From: Brachionus rotundiformis
Taxonomy: Eukaryota; Rotifera; Eurotatoria; Ploima; Brachionidae
Reading direction: 5' to 3'
Length of the DNA stretch: 64,000 nucleotides
Assembly (NCBI GenBank): GCA_016802295.1
Contig: JAESIW010000180.1
Location: 3,331,975-3,395,974 of the forward strand
Position 1 is the first letter of the stretch. Each line of letters opens with the position of its first letter. The position numbers and the translations under genes are program-made. The notes below the pieces were generated by a model that was not told where the DNA came from, searched no databases, and saw only the letters and a program-made list of their open reading frames with translations. This document shows positions 50,516 through 62,952 of the stretch, one piece after another.

Positions 50516-52384
50516 ATGAGTTTTGATGCAACCGACTTAATCGAATCATTATCATGCGAAAATAATTATATAAGTAATTGGTAAATTTTCTTATGCCCTA
50601 TTTTATTTTTTTACACAGCCCGGAATCATATTATGGAATACTTAAATGACTCTGTTGAAAGGCTATTAGAACTTAAAAATATCGATCCTAAAATAGATGT
50701 CCTGGAATATTTTACTGAATAGTAAAAAAATAATTATCAAACTAATAGAATCTAGTTAATTATTTCAGTTTCAAAGCTGTTTTGGAAGGAAACCATATTT
50801 TATACAGAGACTTTTCTTTTGTTTCTAGTACACCTTACAATAGAGCTTGTTTTGTTCAAAAATTTTTCGAGCTTTATTGTCAGCTCCTCACCAAAGAAGG
50901 TAAATTGTGTAATTTAACACATCAAAAATTTACATTGCTCAAAAGAACGGGTTAATTCATTTGAAATGCATTCGTTGATGATGCTCATTTGTGTAAATTT
51001 TCCTAAAATTTTAGTTGATAAAAGCTTCAGGTAAAATTAATTTTTTAATTTTTAATTTTTAATTTTCAGTCTATTTATTTACTTAATTTAAGAATTTTGT
51101 CTCGAGATGATAATCCAAAAATTTGGTTTAAAGATTTCATCTATCTATTTCAATTTCAATTTTGTTATAAAGGTAATTAAGCCATTAAATGTTTCTTATA
51201 ATTTGTTAATCGATCATTTTTAGAATTTATTCAAGACTCAAAACAAATTTACGATGATATTATAAGTTCGGAGGATAAATCAGATGAAAATGTTAAAAAA
51301 TTTTGTGAAAAAACAATTCTCTTAATAGAAAAATCTAAATATGAGTAAGATTAAGAATTGATTTATTTTGTTATTTTATCAATCATTGTAGATGTCCATC
51401 ATTGAATTTGTTCAAAGAAAGTCTCAATGAAAAAGCTGATAGTTTTGACTTTTTTGAACTTTTGTATAAACTAGCCCTTAATGAAAAAATAATTAAGCAT
51501 ATCGGTAAGATTAATAATAATTTAGAGATAAAAATTATGAACTAACAAAAATTTTGTTTAATTTTACTTATACTCAACTCCTAATTGAAATTTTTTTTTC
51601 ACTCAGTGATAGAAAAAATTTAGAAAAACTAATTTGTCTTGATTGCCATAAGATTTTTAAAGATATAAAGTTTTCTTAGAATTTCTTTAAAAATTGTTTA
51701 AAGCAAGGATTAAATAATGATTTAAATTCTAAAGAGATTTCCTAACAGTGAATATTAGTTTAAATATTTACCTAATTTGATTAGAAATCAAGAAATTTCT
51801 CTGTCTTGTTTCGATTTCAAAACCAATGTGTTGAAATAGCGGTTTGCCAATTATTCAAGATTACCTTTTTGTCTTGGAATCAAAACTTAGGAGGGAAAAA
51901 GTGAAATTACCTTTGAATATTAGTTTAATGGTAAAACGAATTTTAATATTTTTCAAACTTTAATTTTTAAATCAGGAATATAATTTATATTGAAAGTAAA
52001 GTGTATAGTAAATATGGTCAATTTATTAAAATACTTTTTCTATGAAAGAAATTTTTTCAGTCAATAATAAGCCAGCTTTATCCTTTAATTTTGAAAAAAG
52101 GCCAACTACCATGTCCAAATGAATTAAATGAATTTGCCCAGAAGCTTCTCAAGTAATTGAACAAAAAAAAATTATTTTATTTAAATTTTTTTAGCAACGA
52201 TAAGGATACAAAAGAAGTAAAAGAACAAATATTAAGTGATAGATTAAATTTGTCGAATTTCAAACCAAATGGCTTGAAGCAAAAAAGTCTAACAAATATT
52301 TCGAGTTGTACGACAAAACAGTCACCAGTGAACCAACTGAAAAAAAGTTCTTCATCGGATTCTTCATCTGACACAGACACCTAA
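50516..52384 (+). CDS. CSTPP1: CSTPP1 (C11orf49) homologue, tubulin polyglutamylase complex regulator
   Basis: Centriolar-satellite protein; in vertebrates CSTPP1 binds the tubulin polyglutamylase complex and affects microtubule glutamylation. Exons: 50516-50573, 50619-50721, 50769-50899, 50946-51030, 51093-51172, 51224-51344, 51392-51504, 52061-52152, 52195-52384, about 323 aa (human 331). Recognisable segments are MEYLNDSVERLLE, FTEYFKAVLEGNHILYRDFS with SSTPYNRA after it, FKDFIYLFQFQF, CPSLNLFKESL and ISQLYPLILKKGQLPCP. The Ser/Asp-rich end (SSSDSSSDTDT) matches the acidic tail of the human protein. The total is one nucleotide over a multiple of three: exon 7 ends in phase 1 but exon 8 must start in phase 0, so a microexon or a base error lies in 51505-52060. 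The 3' end faces the TRPM gene; a poly(A) signal at 52503-52508 lies within that gene. Confidence 0.85.
51505..52060. other. 556 nt intron of CSTPP1, possibly with an undetected microexon
   Basis: All other introns of this gene are about 42-63 nt. This one is ten times longer, and the exons on either side do not join in frame. A stretch at about 51625-51680 reads as LICLDCHKIFKDIKFS in one frame, but I cannot connect it by splice sites. Confidence 0.45.
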
Positions 52385-52408
52385 AACTAATTTAACAACA
52401 TAAAATTT

Positions 52409-55400
52409 CTAATCGCGCAATTTGATCAATATATCATTTAATTTTTGTGCTATTAGAGTAAATTTTTCATTTTGTTGCTCCATAATCTGAAAAATAATTT
52501 TAAATAAAATCATTTTTTGACTTTTTTCTGATGCTTACTTTGGTTTTGAATAAACAAAACTCACTTTCCAATCTGTTGAAAGCTTCTTGAAGCTTTTTGT
52601 CAATTGATTCATCTCTAAAATTTAATTCATAAAAATACATGATAAAATCTATTTAGGTAAGATTGTACACTTCGTTTATGTCACTCAAATTTTGTCTACT
52701 GTTTTCAAAATTCTTTTCCATATTTTCTTTATAAAACTTATCTCGATGGTACATTTCAAATTTAACATAAACATTTTTGCTTATCTCATCTACATTTTGG
52801 ATCCCTTTTAAAAAAGTTCAAAACAAATTTTTATTTTTTTTTAGATAATAATTTACTAAATTCTTCCTTTTTGACGGGATAATTTCCATTAAAGTATCCT
52901 CTTATATAAGAAATCAATATGTATATATACTCTACAATCACAAATGGAGGTGGTACAATTGTCTTTTCTGTAAATTCCTTAATTCCATTAAATCGAATAA
53001 ACTTGAAGTATTTAGTGCTATTTATGTTTATTTCCTCTACAGTTGATCTATAAAAAAAATTAGGAGCTAAAATTTTCCGAAGTCTATTTGAGGGTTTTGT
53101 GAAGTTCAGTACTAAAGAACAGAAAAAAGTGTAAAAAAATGAAATATCTTTTTTTCTAAAAGTTTAAAATTAATTCTGTGAATGCAGAATGGTGCAACAT
53201 TCAAAGTTGCATCAACTGTAAAAGTCTGCTAATGATGTGCTAAATCTCTGCAAAATGCACTACACTCGATTATATTGAAATTTAATTTCTGCTGAACTCT
53301 GCAAAATTAGCAGACATATATATTTGATGCAACTTTGAATGTTGCACCATTCTGCATTTACAGAATTAGGTTAAAACCTTTAGAAAAAAAGTTATTCAAT
53401 TTTTTTACACTTTTTTCTGTTCTTTTTGCCATTTTGTACTGAATTACACAAAACCTTATTTGAGGACAAAAAATTACGTAAAAGTAGCGATAATCATATT
53501 CAAAAGTAAAAGATTGCACGCAACCGTATAGAAAGCAAATCCGATATAGAGAAATAGACTTGACAAGCTTTGCTCACAAATTTTGTCTTCTCTATTGGTG
53601 CCATTTATTTTAACACTAATGCAATTGAAATCTTAAAAAAATATATTAAATTAAGCTTAAAATTTAGAAAAGACCTAACCATTGAATTCGTCCAGTATGT
53701 CTAACAATTCTCCGAACATAACCCTACAAAAATTTAATTTAAAAAAAAAAGCCTAGTTAGTTAGAGATAAAAATAAATACCAAAATCCCCTGTTAATTGC
53801 GCTTGCGAAAGCCCCAAAAGAAAATCTTTGAGTCTTGTTCAAAACACTTTCCATGGAAACACTAAAAGGTATTAAAAACACCAAAATTAACATTATATAG
53901 ACCGCCAATTTTTTGACCATTTCCTTTATAATTATAATTTTAGGACCCCAAAAGGGTACACAACTAACCAGTTGAAAAACCTTCATATACCATAATATTG
54001 AATCAATACAATAAAGGACCCTTTTGTTCAAAAAACTTTTAAAAAATAATTTACTATTTAAAATCTAAATTTAACCTTGCTACTTCATAACAATTATCTG
54101 AACCAATGTAGAATATATTACCAAATATTGGAGAGAATCGAATCGCAAAGGCAACAAAAAATATAAAATAAACAAAAAAATCGAATATATTCCATTTATT
54201 GTCAAAATAGAAACTTTTTAATTTCGAACTTAGTCTTCTATCAGTAGTTTTTGTAATTATTAACTAAATTTAAAACGAAAAATTAAAAAATATACATTTA
54301 ATAAAAATTATTACTTCTCTAATTTCATCTGTTAAATAAATTACAACACATATAATCACAACTAGTTCGGTCGCAGTTACCTTGATGAAATCTTTTTTCT
54401 CGTACACGGTTATTCTTATGATAGTTGACTGACTTTCCTGATCAGGATAATAATCAAATAACAAAAAACCAGAAAAGACGAATAGAAATACTATATAAGA
54501 TATCTAGAAGAATAAAATTTTATTATTGAAAAAAAATGGAAAATTTTTACCAGATGATTTAAAAATTTTATAATTGGTGCACTAAAGTATGAATAAAGTC
54601 TGTCGATTCCAGTTAATTTACAATTTGTTTGTCTATAACTCAAATCTCGATTAGGAATATTCTCTATTTGGTTAAAATCATCAGTTACATACGATTTCTT
54701 TCCTGATATCATTCTACCTTGCTCATTTCTAAACCATTGACAAATTAAAAATCTAAAAACAGTTTTATTTTGTTTACTTAATGCTTATTTTAGATGAGTT
54801 CTCGTCCAATTCAGTAAGATTGATAAGTTCAACAATATCGCTTCTAAAAAAACTAATAGGCATAAAGAGACATGGAAAAAATATGTATGGCAAAGTGATT
54901 TGCCAATTTGGTAAACACGGATTTATTTTATCAAACCAAACATCTGTTAGGAGTTCTTGAAATGGACTTAGACTGGTAATATCATAAGACTGGGCCTTTG
55001 TGGCCAATTCAAGAACAGTATGATCATAGAAAATGTCTATTTCGAGAATTAACAAGTCTTGCGAAATAAAATCATTGCTCTCATAGCATTTTAATAACAC
55101 TCCAATTATCATGTTTTCAAATTCTCTTTAATTGATAATTAAATTTTGTACAAAAATTTAAAAATTTAGAAAATTACTTGATTATGGCTTCCATGTTTTC
55201 TTTTAAGTCGTCAGGCACAAAATTTTCTCTCATCAGGCTTTTGAATGTAATAATCCCTACTAAACAACAAGCTATTGGATACTTTGACTTGGACCAAAAG
55301 TGCTTAGTCAGATCTAAATCATTTTCATTGCCACTATAGAGAAGTAAAGACCAAATAAATAACTCATCATATGGAACATCGCTCACATATTTTGTCTTGT

Positions 55401-56661
55401 CGCTTGTATCCAATCTCTTGGCCAAACAAGGCAGCATATACACATCGTAAAAAATTGATTGCATTGTGTCTGTATAATTTGTGCCATCGAAATTACTGTC
55501 TTGTTTTTTTTGAATTCTGTATAACAAACTGCTTTTATTCTTATTAAAAAAAAGCTTTTAATTTAAAATTTAATTTTAAAATCTGTTTTTTTTTAATAAA
55601 AAGTAAATAAAATTCAATAATTGTTTTCTAAGATGGGATAATTAACTTTTTGATTAATATTTTATCATTAAAAAAAATTTATTATTAATAATTTTGAACG
55701 GTTATTTATGCTATTAATGATGTTAATTTTTTAAGGAATAAAAAAAATAATTTATCTTATATTTTACCTTAGGATGAAGCATATACAGTTTTTTCAAGTA
55801 TTGAATTTCTATTGATTCTAATTCAAGATTGCATATTTTTTCCAATATCTCAAAGTCACGTAATTTTAATTCTTTCTGGTGAAATTTCGGCTGCTGAAAT
55901 TAAAAAAATATTTTTAAACTATGATTAAATAAATAAAAAATTTTTAAAAAGAAATTATTTTTTGATAATTAATAGACCACTTTACCACAGTAACTATTAT
56001 TTCTCCTACTTAATGATTAAAGTATAGCTAATTCATACTATTCCTATTTGTAAAATTATTAATTTTAAATAAATATTTTAAAATCAAACTTAAAAAATTT
56101 TTTGACATATTAAGTTTAGTTCGGAATTAACTTTTTTTTTGGAATAGGAAAAATGTGGTTATAGATTTTTTTAAAATCTCAAATCTTTTTTATTTTTTTT
56201 TTTAAATATTATTCTTAAAATTAATTTAAATTAACTGATAACAAATATTTTTTTCGCTTCATTAAACTCGATTTTTATTCATGACTTTAAAAAAAATCAA
56301 AAAATTTACTTGATTATTCGGATTTATTAAAGAATTTCTCCGCAAGTTTTTATATGAATTTAAACTAGATCGATTAATGCGACTTGGATTTTGCAATACA
56401 CTCTCCGCTTTAATTTCATTTAAATTGTTCTTTTAATTAGAAATAAATTAAAGCAAATATTTTTGATTATCTTTTATCTTCTATAGTTACTTCAAAATTA
56501 TTCGAACTTTCAGCCAGTTGTCTTTTTAAAATGTTTAATAAAGGTAGTTGTGTTTTGGATACAGTAGGTTCAGCAAAGGCCTCTACATCTGGATTTACTT
56601 CGTTCAAATGGTTTAATTTGAGATGACCTTTGAGATTTAAAATTTTTTTGGAATAGTCCAT
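52409..56661 (-). CDS. short TRPM-family cation channel lacking the N-terminal MHR1/2 domain
   Basis: Melastatin-type TRP channel, expected to form a tetrameric cation pore. Fifteen exons join in frame to 874 aa: 56661-56491, 56429-56310, 55893-55768, 55539-55178, 55125-54778, 54752-54551, 54503-54315, 54263-54076, 54020-53781, 53723-53680, 53631-53478, 53047-52857, 52804-52669, 52614-52539, 52486-52409. The VPYDELFIWSLLL segment (about residue 190) matches the MHR4 region. S1 is about 442-460 (ISYIVFLFVFSGFLL), S2 about 485-505, S3 about 526-548, and S4-S5 carry VLYCIDSILWYMK and WGPKIIIIKEMVKK. The filter reads FWVMFGELLD (acidic FGE as in divalent-permeable TRPMs). S6 is CNLLLLNMIIATF, followed by KTIVPPPFVIVEYIYIL, and a coiled coil ends the protein. 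TRPM channels usually exceed 1,100 aa. The SLOG-like MHR1/2 half is missing, and there is no NUDT9-H or kinase domain. Closest by eye to TRPM2/TRPM4. Confidence 0.88.
52503..52508 (+). promoter_or_regulatory. candidate poly(A) signal for CSTPP1
   Basis: First AATAAA after the CSTPP1 stop, 119 nt downstream and inside an intron of the convergent TRPM gene. Using it makes the two transcripts overlap. Confidence 0.4.
53085..53464. mobile_element. MITE with long inverted repeats and 8 bp target-site duplication
   Basis: The element spans 53093-53456 inside a TRPM intron. It starts ggttttgtg and ends cacaaaacct, and its arms (about 53093-53215 and 53324-53456) are inverted repeats of more than 120 nt, sharing for example aagaacagaaaaaagtgt and atgcagaatggtgcaaca. 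The 8 bp tatttgag directly flanks both ends (53085-53092 and 53457-53464). An 8 bp duplication is typical of the hAT superfamily. There is no coding capacity, so the element is non-autonomous. Confidence 0.8.
55894..56309. other. 416 nt intron near the 5' end of the TRPM gene
   Basis: AT-rich, with no evidence of an exon that could supply the missing MHR1/2 domain. Confidence 0.55.
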
Positions 56662-58830
56662 TAAACTGTGTTCAAAAAATAACTACTATTTTTTAATATT
56701 TAATATTAAAATTCAAGATTCAAATCAATTTTTAATTAAATAAAAATTTCTAATCCCATTCGACCAAAATCAGGTAATAAACAGAAGTTGGTCCAAACAA
56801 GAATTTTTTGTTGACATGGTAACACTTTTTCAAGATAAATCAAATTATTAATCATCAATCAACATTCAAGTCCCAAAACATGCATATAAACGTGACTAAT
56901 ATAGAACCAGAATTCTTCATGGAAATGACTCTATTTAATCCAAAAAGATATTGAAAACTAAAATAAACATGCAATTAGACGATCAACCTTTAAAAATAAA
57001 ATAAAGTAATAAACCAAGATTCGTGTTAATTTTATATCCTAAGGGTGAGTTTTATCTTTATATTGAACTAATTTGATTTTTAACGTTTGGATGCTTTGTT
57101 TAACTTAGATATTTGGGAATACTTAATTACAACAAGTTCAATAGTACATATACGACAAAGTCTCAAAATGTTTGATTTTATTTTTTGATCGCTGGCCATA
57201 ATAATCAAATAAAGAGGACAATTGAAAAGTTATCTATTCTAAGGAGGTTTTGTCTCAAATTTCGGAGAGTCCTCACAAAATAATAAACAAAGTTTGTAAA
57301 TTCAAATATGTACAATGTAAACTTAATTTATGATTTATTTTTTATCTATATCTAATTTGTTTAAACTAAGATCTAAAATGTGTCTAAAAAAAGAAAGTTT
57401 TGTTGAAGAGACAAAGTATACAAAGTAGTGAGTATTTGTTTTTATTTATTTATAGTTAATATGCATAAGTTTAAATAAATTTATTTTCAAATTATTTTCA
57501 AAATAAAATAGTAGTTTTTAACATTTTTTTCCAGCAAAAATTTGAGCTCAGTTTTTTATTATCAGAAACAAATGAAAGTATCTGATATGATTGACTTATC
57601 ATAAAATAGATTTACGTGAGTTTTTGAGGCCAAGAAAATATTTAATTTTTTTTTAATATGATCTTTGATGAAAGATAAAAAGATTGTTTTGAAAAAAAGT
57701 CATGTAAATTTGCTTAAAAGCTTTATTTTTTTAAATTTTAAATAAAAAGTTAAATTCTAGGACACAGTTGGTTTATTTAATCCATATATTGATTAAAATT
57801 CATCTATCATTTTTTACTGATCAATTTTTAAATATTTTGAGAAAAATTGTGAATTTAACTAGAATTTACATTTAGTCGAATTTCATGTGCACTTGATTAG
57901 CAGGAAAAAATTAGAAATTTAATCATCCTTGAAATACTGGAGCTTTAGTTCATTTATTTTTAACTAAATTAGTGATAAAGTCAATGACTAAAAATACAAA
58001 TATCGAATAATAAAATTCAGTTCGGTTAATTTGAAAAAAGAATTCAATTTAAAAAGCGTAGTATTAATGTTTTGAAAATAAGAAAAATACAATATTTATT
58101 TTTTGTAATGAAAATGAATTGAATTTTTTAACAAGCAAATAAGAGATTTTTCCATTTTTAAATGTTAACCTTGAGATGAAAAATTTAATTTTTAAAAGTT
58201 AAACAATTTGTCAATATTTATTTTCCGCTTTGAAAAATTTTCTAATTGAATTAAAGTAAACTTTTAAACTAAATTTTTAATCCTAGCATAAATAATTTTC
58301 ACAAAAGAATCAGAGATATTTAAGAAAAATAAACAATTTAAAAAAATTGTGATTCTTTTATATTTGGGATTAAGTAAAAATATAAAAAGCGAACTTTGGA
58401 AATGACTCATTATTTATGATATTTAGTTAAGGTATCATTCTCAAGTTATAAAAGGCCTTTCCGCGTAAAGAAATTGTCAAAATTTTGGATAATTGCCTAT
58501 AGGGATAAGTTAGTACTTAACTTTTATTGCTTCATTAAAGATTTTGACTATTCTAAAATCTTAAATAAGTTTTTGATATTTTCAAGCTTTCTTTTCTTTT
58601 CACAATGAAGAAACTATTCGTCACAAGAATCCAACCTAATTCATTAGTTTTTTGACTTTTAATCTTAATCCATATTATTTATTATGACTGGCGAGCTTGT
58701 ACTTGTTTTTTTTAGTCAATTTTACAACTAGACTAATCGCTCATTAACTTATCTTATTTTTTGAATATAAAGAAACAAATTTTTATCAAAGAGTAAACAG
58801 ATAAAGTTATCTTATCGATATTGAACAAAA
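56662..58830. promoter_or_regulatory. divergent intergenic region between TRPM and the EGF/Kunitz gene
   Basis: 2.2 kb between head-to-head genes, presumably containing both promoters. No coding exon is visible on either strand. In particular, nothing on the minus strand resembles a TRPM N-terminal domain. A composition shift at about 56750-57300 is the only feature. Confidence 0.45.
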
Positions 58831-61800
58831 ATGAGATTGATCAATAGAATAAAATACGGCCTAATATGTGTTTTATTTTGCCTAATTCAGCCTTTTGAGT
58901 TTTATGAACCATTAAATTTAAATGTACCTAATGAGTATGAGGTTCCGACAGGTTTGTTGAAGACAAAATTATCTTTTCGACTAAAATAGGTTAAATTTTT
59001 AAGAAACTTTTGTTTTGTGTGACTTGAGTCAAGATATTTTGCGTAACTACTGCCACAATAATGGAATATGCTATACACTTGTGGATCATACTAGAAGAGA
59101 CCAAAAGAATATTTACTCAATATCCGACATATTTTGTTCATGTCCTAGTGAATATACAGGAGCACAGTGCGGTAGATAAAAATAGAAAATTAAAAAAATA
59201 ATCTAATTATTTGGTGTTTAGAGAAAAAGATAAGTTTTGAGCTAACTAAGGAACACAATATCGAGAGCTTTCAACAAAATACAACAACTGTAGCATATTC
59301 TGAGCCTAAATTAAGCTTTTCTTCATTCTCAACTGAGTGTCCTTCGCATATTAAATGCTTAAATGGAGGAACTTGCATCAATGATCCAATTCAAGGATTT
59401 AAGTGTAAATGTTTACCAAATTTCAATGGATTTAATTGTGAAAATAGTAAAACTTGATACTAATCATATATTTTTTCTATATATTTTATTCAGAGATAAT
59501 GTGTCCAGATATGAGTTTGTGTAATTTAAAGTGTGAATTTGGTCTAAAGCTAGACTACAATAACTGTGAAACATGTTCTTGTAATTGCGTTAATGAAGAA
59601 AATTTTGAAGAAACCAGAAATTCGCTCAAAATTTCTAAAGACACAAGAAAAATTTGCTCAAAATCGTGCAAATTAGGCTATGCTAAAGATGAAAATAATT
59701 GCTTTAAATGTCAATGTTTGGAAGATACTCTAACGACACCAGAATTTTATAATCCTTTCGAAGTTCAATCAAAAAGTAATCAGCAAAACTTCGAAAATTT
59801 CTGTCAAGTATAAAACTTTTTCTCTTAAAATTTTTAAATTTGAATAAATAAAGCTTTCTTAGAAAATAAAATGTGGTGAAAAGCAAGTTTGCAAATATTT
59901 TGACCGAAGTTGGTTCACTTGTCCAGATAGCATTGCTGATTGCAAAATTTTTGACAACTTCTCAAAGTTCCCAATCTGTGTAGATAAAACTGAGAATGGT
60001 AAAAATTATAAAAAAAAATAAATGTTTGATTTTTTTCTTAAAAAATAAAAGAATCGTGTATGGAAGATGTTTCAGTAGGAAAATGCGGAAGTAGTCTTGA
60101 ACGTTATTATTATGATCCAATTGAAAAAAAATGTAAAATGTTCTTCTATTCCGGCTGTTCTGGAAATAGAAACAACTTTTTGACACTTCAAGAATGCAGT
60201 TTAATTTGCTCCATAAAACAACTTGGTAATCAAAATGAAAAATCTAGTTTTCAGAATTCTCAATTGTTCAACAAAAATTTAATTAATGAAACAGTCATTC
60301 CTATTATACAAACTGGTTTCCAGTTCAAAGATACATCAACTTTTTCACCTGAAACATTAAATAAAAATGAACCTAGTGCAAGTAATATAAAAACAAGTTT
60401 TAAAAAATATATAAAAATAATTTGAGAAACAATTTATCTAGATGTAAAATCTGATATTATAAATGATCCTAACACATGTAACTGGGTTTGTGAATTAAAT
60501 TGTCCATATGGTTATAAAATTGACTATCGTACCAAGTGTTATAAATGTGAATGCATAGAATTGAACATGACTGAATGTGGGGTTCCATGCTTTCCTCAAG
60601 GCACAAGTTCGTGTCTCCACTCGATGAGAGCTAATAGTAGACCTAAGTGTGTTTGTAATTCTAATTACGATGGAGTTTATTGCCAAATATGTAAATATCT
60701 ATAACTTTTCATTCGATTGATTATTAAAATTTTTTTTAGATAAAAAAAGTTATAATTTTTCGGCTAAAGTAAAACGATCGATCAAAATAGACCAAGAAAT
60801 TGCTAATCATATAAAAACGTAAAACTAACTTTAAAAATAATTTATTAATTAAACTAACTCTAATTACTTTTAAAAGAAATTTTACTCAATTGCTATCAAT
60901 TACACTTGATATTAGTCCAAACCAAATTGTTGTCAATGAAGTATTGCTTTCTAATGATCAAAACTTGTATTTTCTAATTATGTTTTAATTTTAGTTACGA
61001 AATAATCTAAAAGAAGATTTTTTTGTAATAAAATTTACGGTTTATGCACCTGATTTTACTAACGAAGTCAAATTTAATCAATTAACTAACCAAATCAATG
61101 ATATGGTTCGTAAAAAAAAAAATCTTTTAATAAATTATGATTAAAATTTACTTTTTTTCTAGATTTTTAATAAAAAATTAAGCATAAATATCTTAAATGA
61201 GCAGAATACTCTTTATCCAAGTAATTGTTTTTAATTGATTAAAAATTAAACAATCATTTTTTTTTATTTAAGATTGTGAAACAAAAGAGGAAAAAATTTC
61301 GGTTGATTTAAACGAAAATTATCTGTTTTCGTCAAACAAACTTAAAAACATAATAAGGTAGAAATTTTATTTTATAAAAATAGAATTAAAATTAAAAAAA
61401 ATAAATAAAATAAAATTAATTGAAGTGATTTAAAATCGGATATAACTCAAGCTTATAAATTAAAGAGCGGTTCAATTCATTTGGTAAAGGTTGGTTAAAA
61501 AGCAATCAATTAAATGCTTTTTTAATTTTTCTTCTAATTTAGTTAAATATTGAACCAAGTATTCAGCTTGAAATTTTATTAAGAAATGATAAAAATGACC
61601 CGGAATTTTGTGTCAAATATCAAAGTCTAAGAAATGATGTAATCTTAATCCTAAATAAATTGAACTAATTATATTTATTTAAATTGAAGATTCAATCGAG
61701 TAACTTCATGACTCCAAAAATAAAGCAGAGATTTTTGAATGTGCAAAATTATTCCCAATCGGATGATAAAAGGTCCATACAAGAAAATTATCTTGAACCA

Positions 61801-62245
61801 TTATCGTCAGAAAACCTTTTCCTGTCTCGCAGTTCAGAATTAAACACCATAAAACAATTAACTTCATCTATTTTTTTAAATCATAACGTTGCTTATCTGT
61901 CCGTCATAGCGTCTTCATTTTTTATAATAATATTTTTAGTTAGTTTATTTGCTGTAAGTTTATAAATATCATATATTTTTAAATTTTTTAAATTTTTGAT
62001 TTAAGATTACTCAATTAAGAAGACGTCACAATAAAAAAATTGCTAAATTTGATGACTCGGATAGCAGTTCTACATTCGAAAACTACGAAAAAGTAAATTC
62101 GAATTTTAAATTTAGAATAATAATGAAATTAAATGTCTAATCAAAGAAGTCTGAATTTCATGGCTATTTTATGCCAAACTATGCCACAGTGAAAACAGAA
62201 GCTTCTCATGCAAGATGCTCCATAGACAAATTCGGCGTCTATTAA
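58831..62245 (+). CDS. single-pass membrane protein with EGF, antistasin-like and Kunitz modules
   Basis: Seventeen exons join in frame to 847 aa: 58831-58951, 59004-59171, 59222-59446, 59494-59807, 59863-59998, 60052-60381, 60442-60690, 60740-60818, 60877-60940, 60995-61105, 61163-61220, 61273-61357, 61426-61483, 61543-61638, 61690-61953, 62006-62092, 62147-62245. A signal peptide (GLICVLFCLIQ) is followed by EGF modules at about 46-96 and 137-170 (CLNGGTC), antistasin-like Cys repeats at about 174-205 and 220-262 (CKLGYAKDENNCFKCQC), a Kunitz domain at about 324-377 (RYYYDPIEKKC, FFYSGCSGNRNNF) and a further Cys-rich antistasin/EGF-like stretch at about 445-515. The region at 515-700 is Cys-poor and unassigned; a SEA-like fold is only a guess. 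A helix at about 763-785 and a cytoplasmic tail of about 60 aa with three tyrosines (ENYEK, PNYATV, FGVY) end the protein. The Kunitz P1 position is Gly, so trypsin inhibition is unlikely. I recognise no named orthologue. An adhesion or signalling receptor is a reasonable inference. Confidence 0.85.
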
Positions 62246-62952
62246 TTTAGCCTCAACGAAACTTTATTCAGAGATTTAATTAAGAGAAAAAATTTTTGTG
62301 AATTCTTGTTTTCAATTTTAATTCTTTTTAATGTACATTTATTTTGTTAAGATATTGTCAATTCCAGAGAATAATCTAATATTTTTTAGCTTTATATTAA
62401 ATAAATAAATAGAGATTAAATTAAAAATCTCTATAATTAATCAATATTTTTATATAATTATAAATCACTGTTTTAAAGATGTCGTTTAGATTTCAATTAA
62501 TTAAATTATTGATATTTAATTTGATAAAAATAATGTTATTTTTCTTTAAAAAACTCTATTTATTTTTGGGAACATATTACTGATGGGATAATAAAGAAAT
62601 ATATGAAAAATTTTCAAATCATCACTTGAATAAACCAATTTTATTTTTGATTCAAATTTGATTAATAAATAAGTTATCAAAACCAATTAAATAAACTAAG
62701 TTCAACTTGTTTTTAAAAGTCTGGTCCAATTTTTGTGAAAATATTCAGAAAAAATATATCAAAATGTAGTATTTCTACATTTAAGAATAAATGAAAAATA
62801 ATTATTAAGTAAAAGCTTTTAATTTAAATTTAAATCAGAATTAACAAAGAATACAGAAAAAAATTTTTATCTATTCAATAAATAAAAATTGAGTTATTTG
62901 TTAAAAGGGTATTAATTTTATAGTGTGTAACGGACTAACAGATAACAGATGA
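62246..62952. other. 3' flank of the EGF/Kunitz gene
   Basis: AT-rich sequence with a candidate poly(A) signal AATAAA at 62400-62405. No other feature is seen before the LINE insertion. Confidence 0.5.

Noticed and set aside
51605..51680. Coding-looking stretch LICLDCHKIFKDIKFS in the CSTPP1 intron
   Set aside because: A stop precedes it in frame after the nearest acceptor and no donor/acceptor pair joins it to the neighbouring exons.
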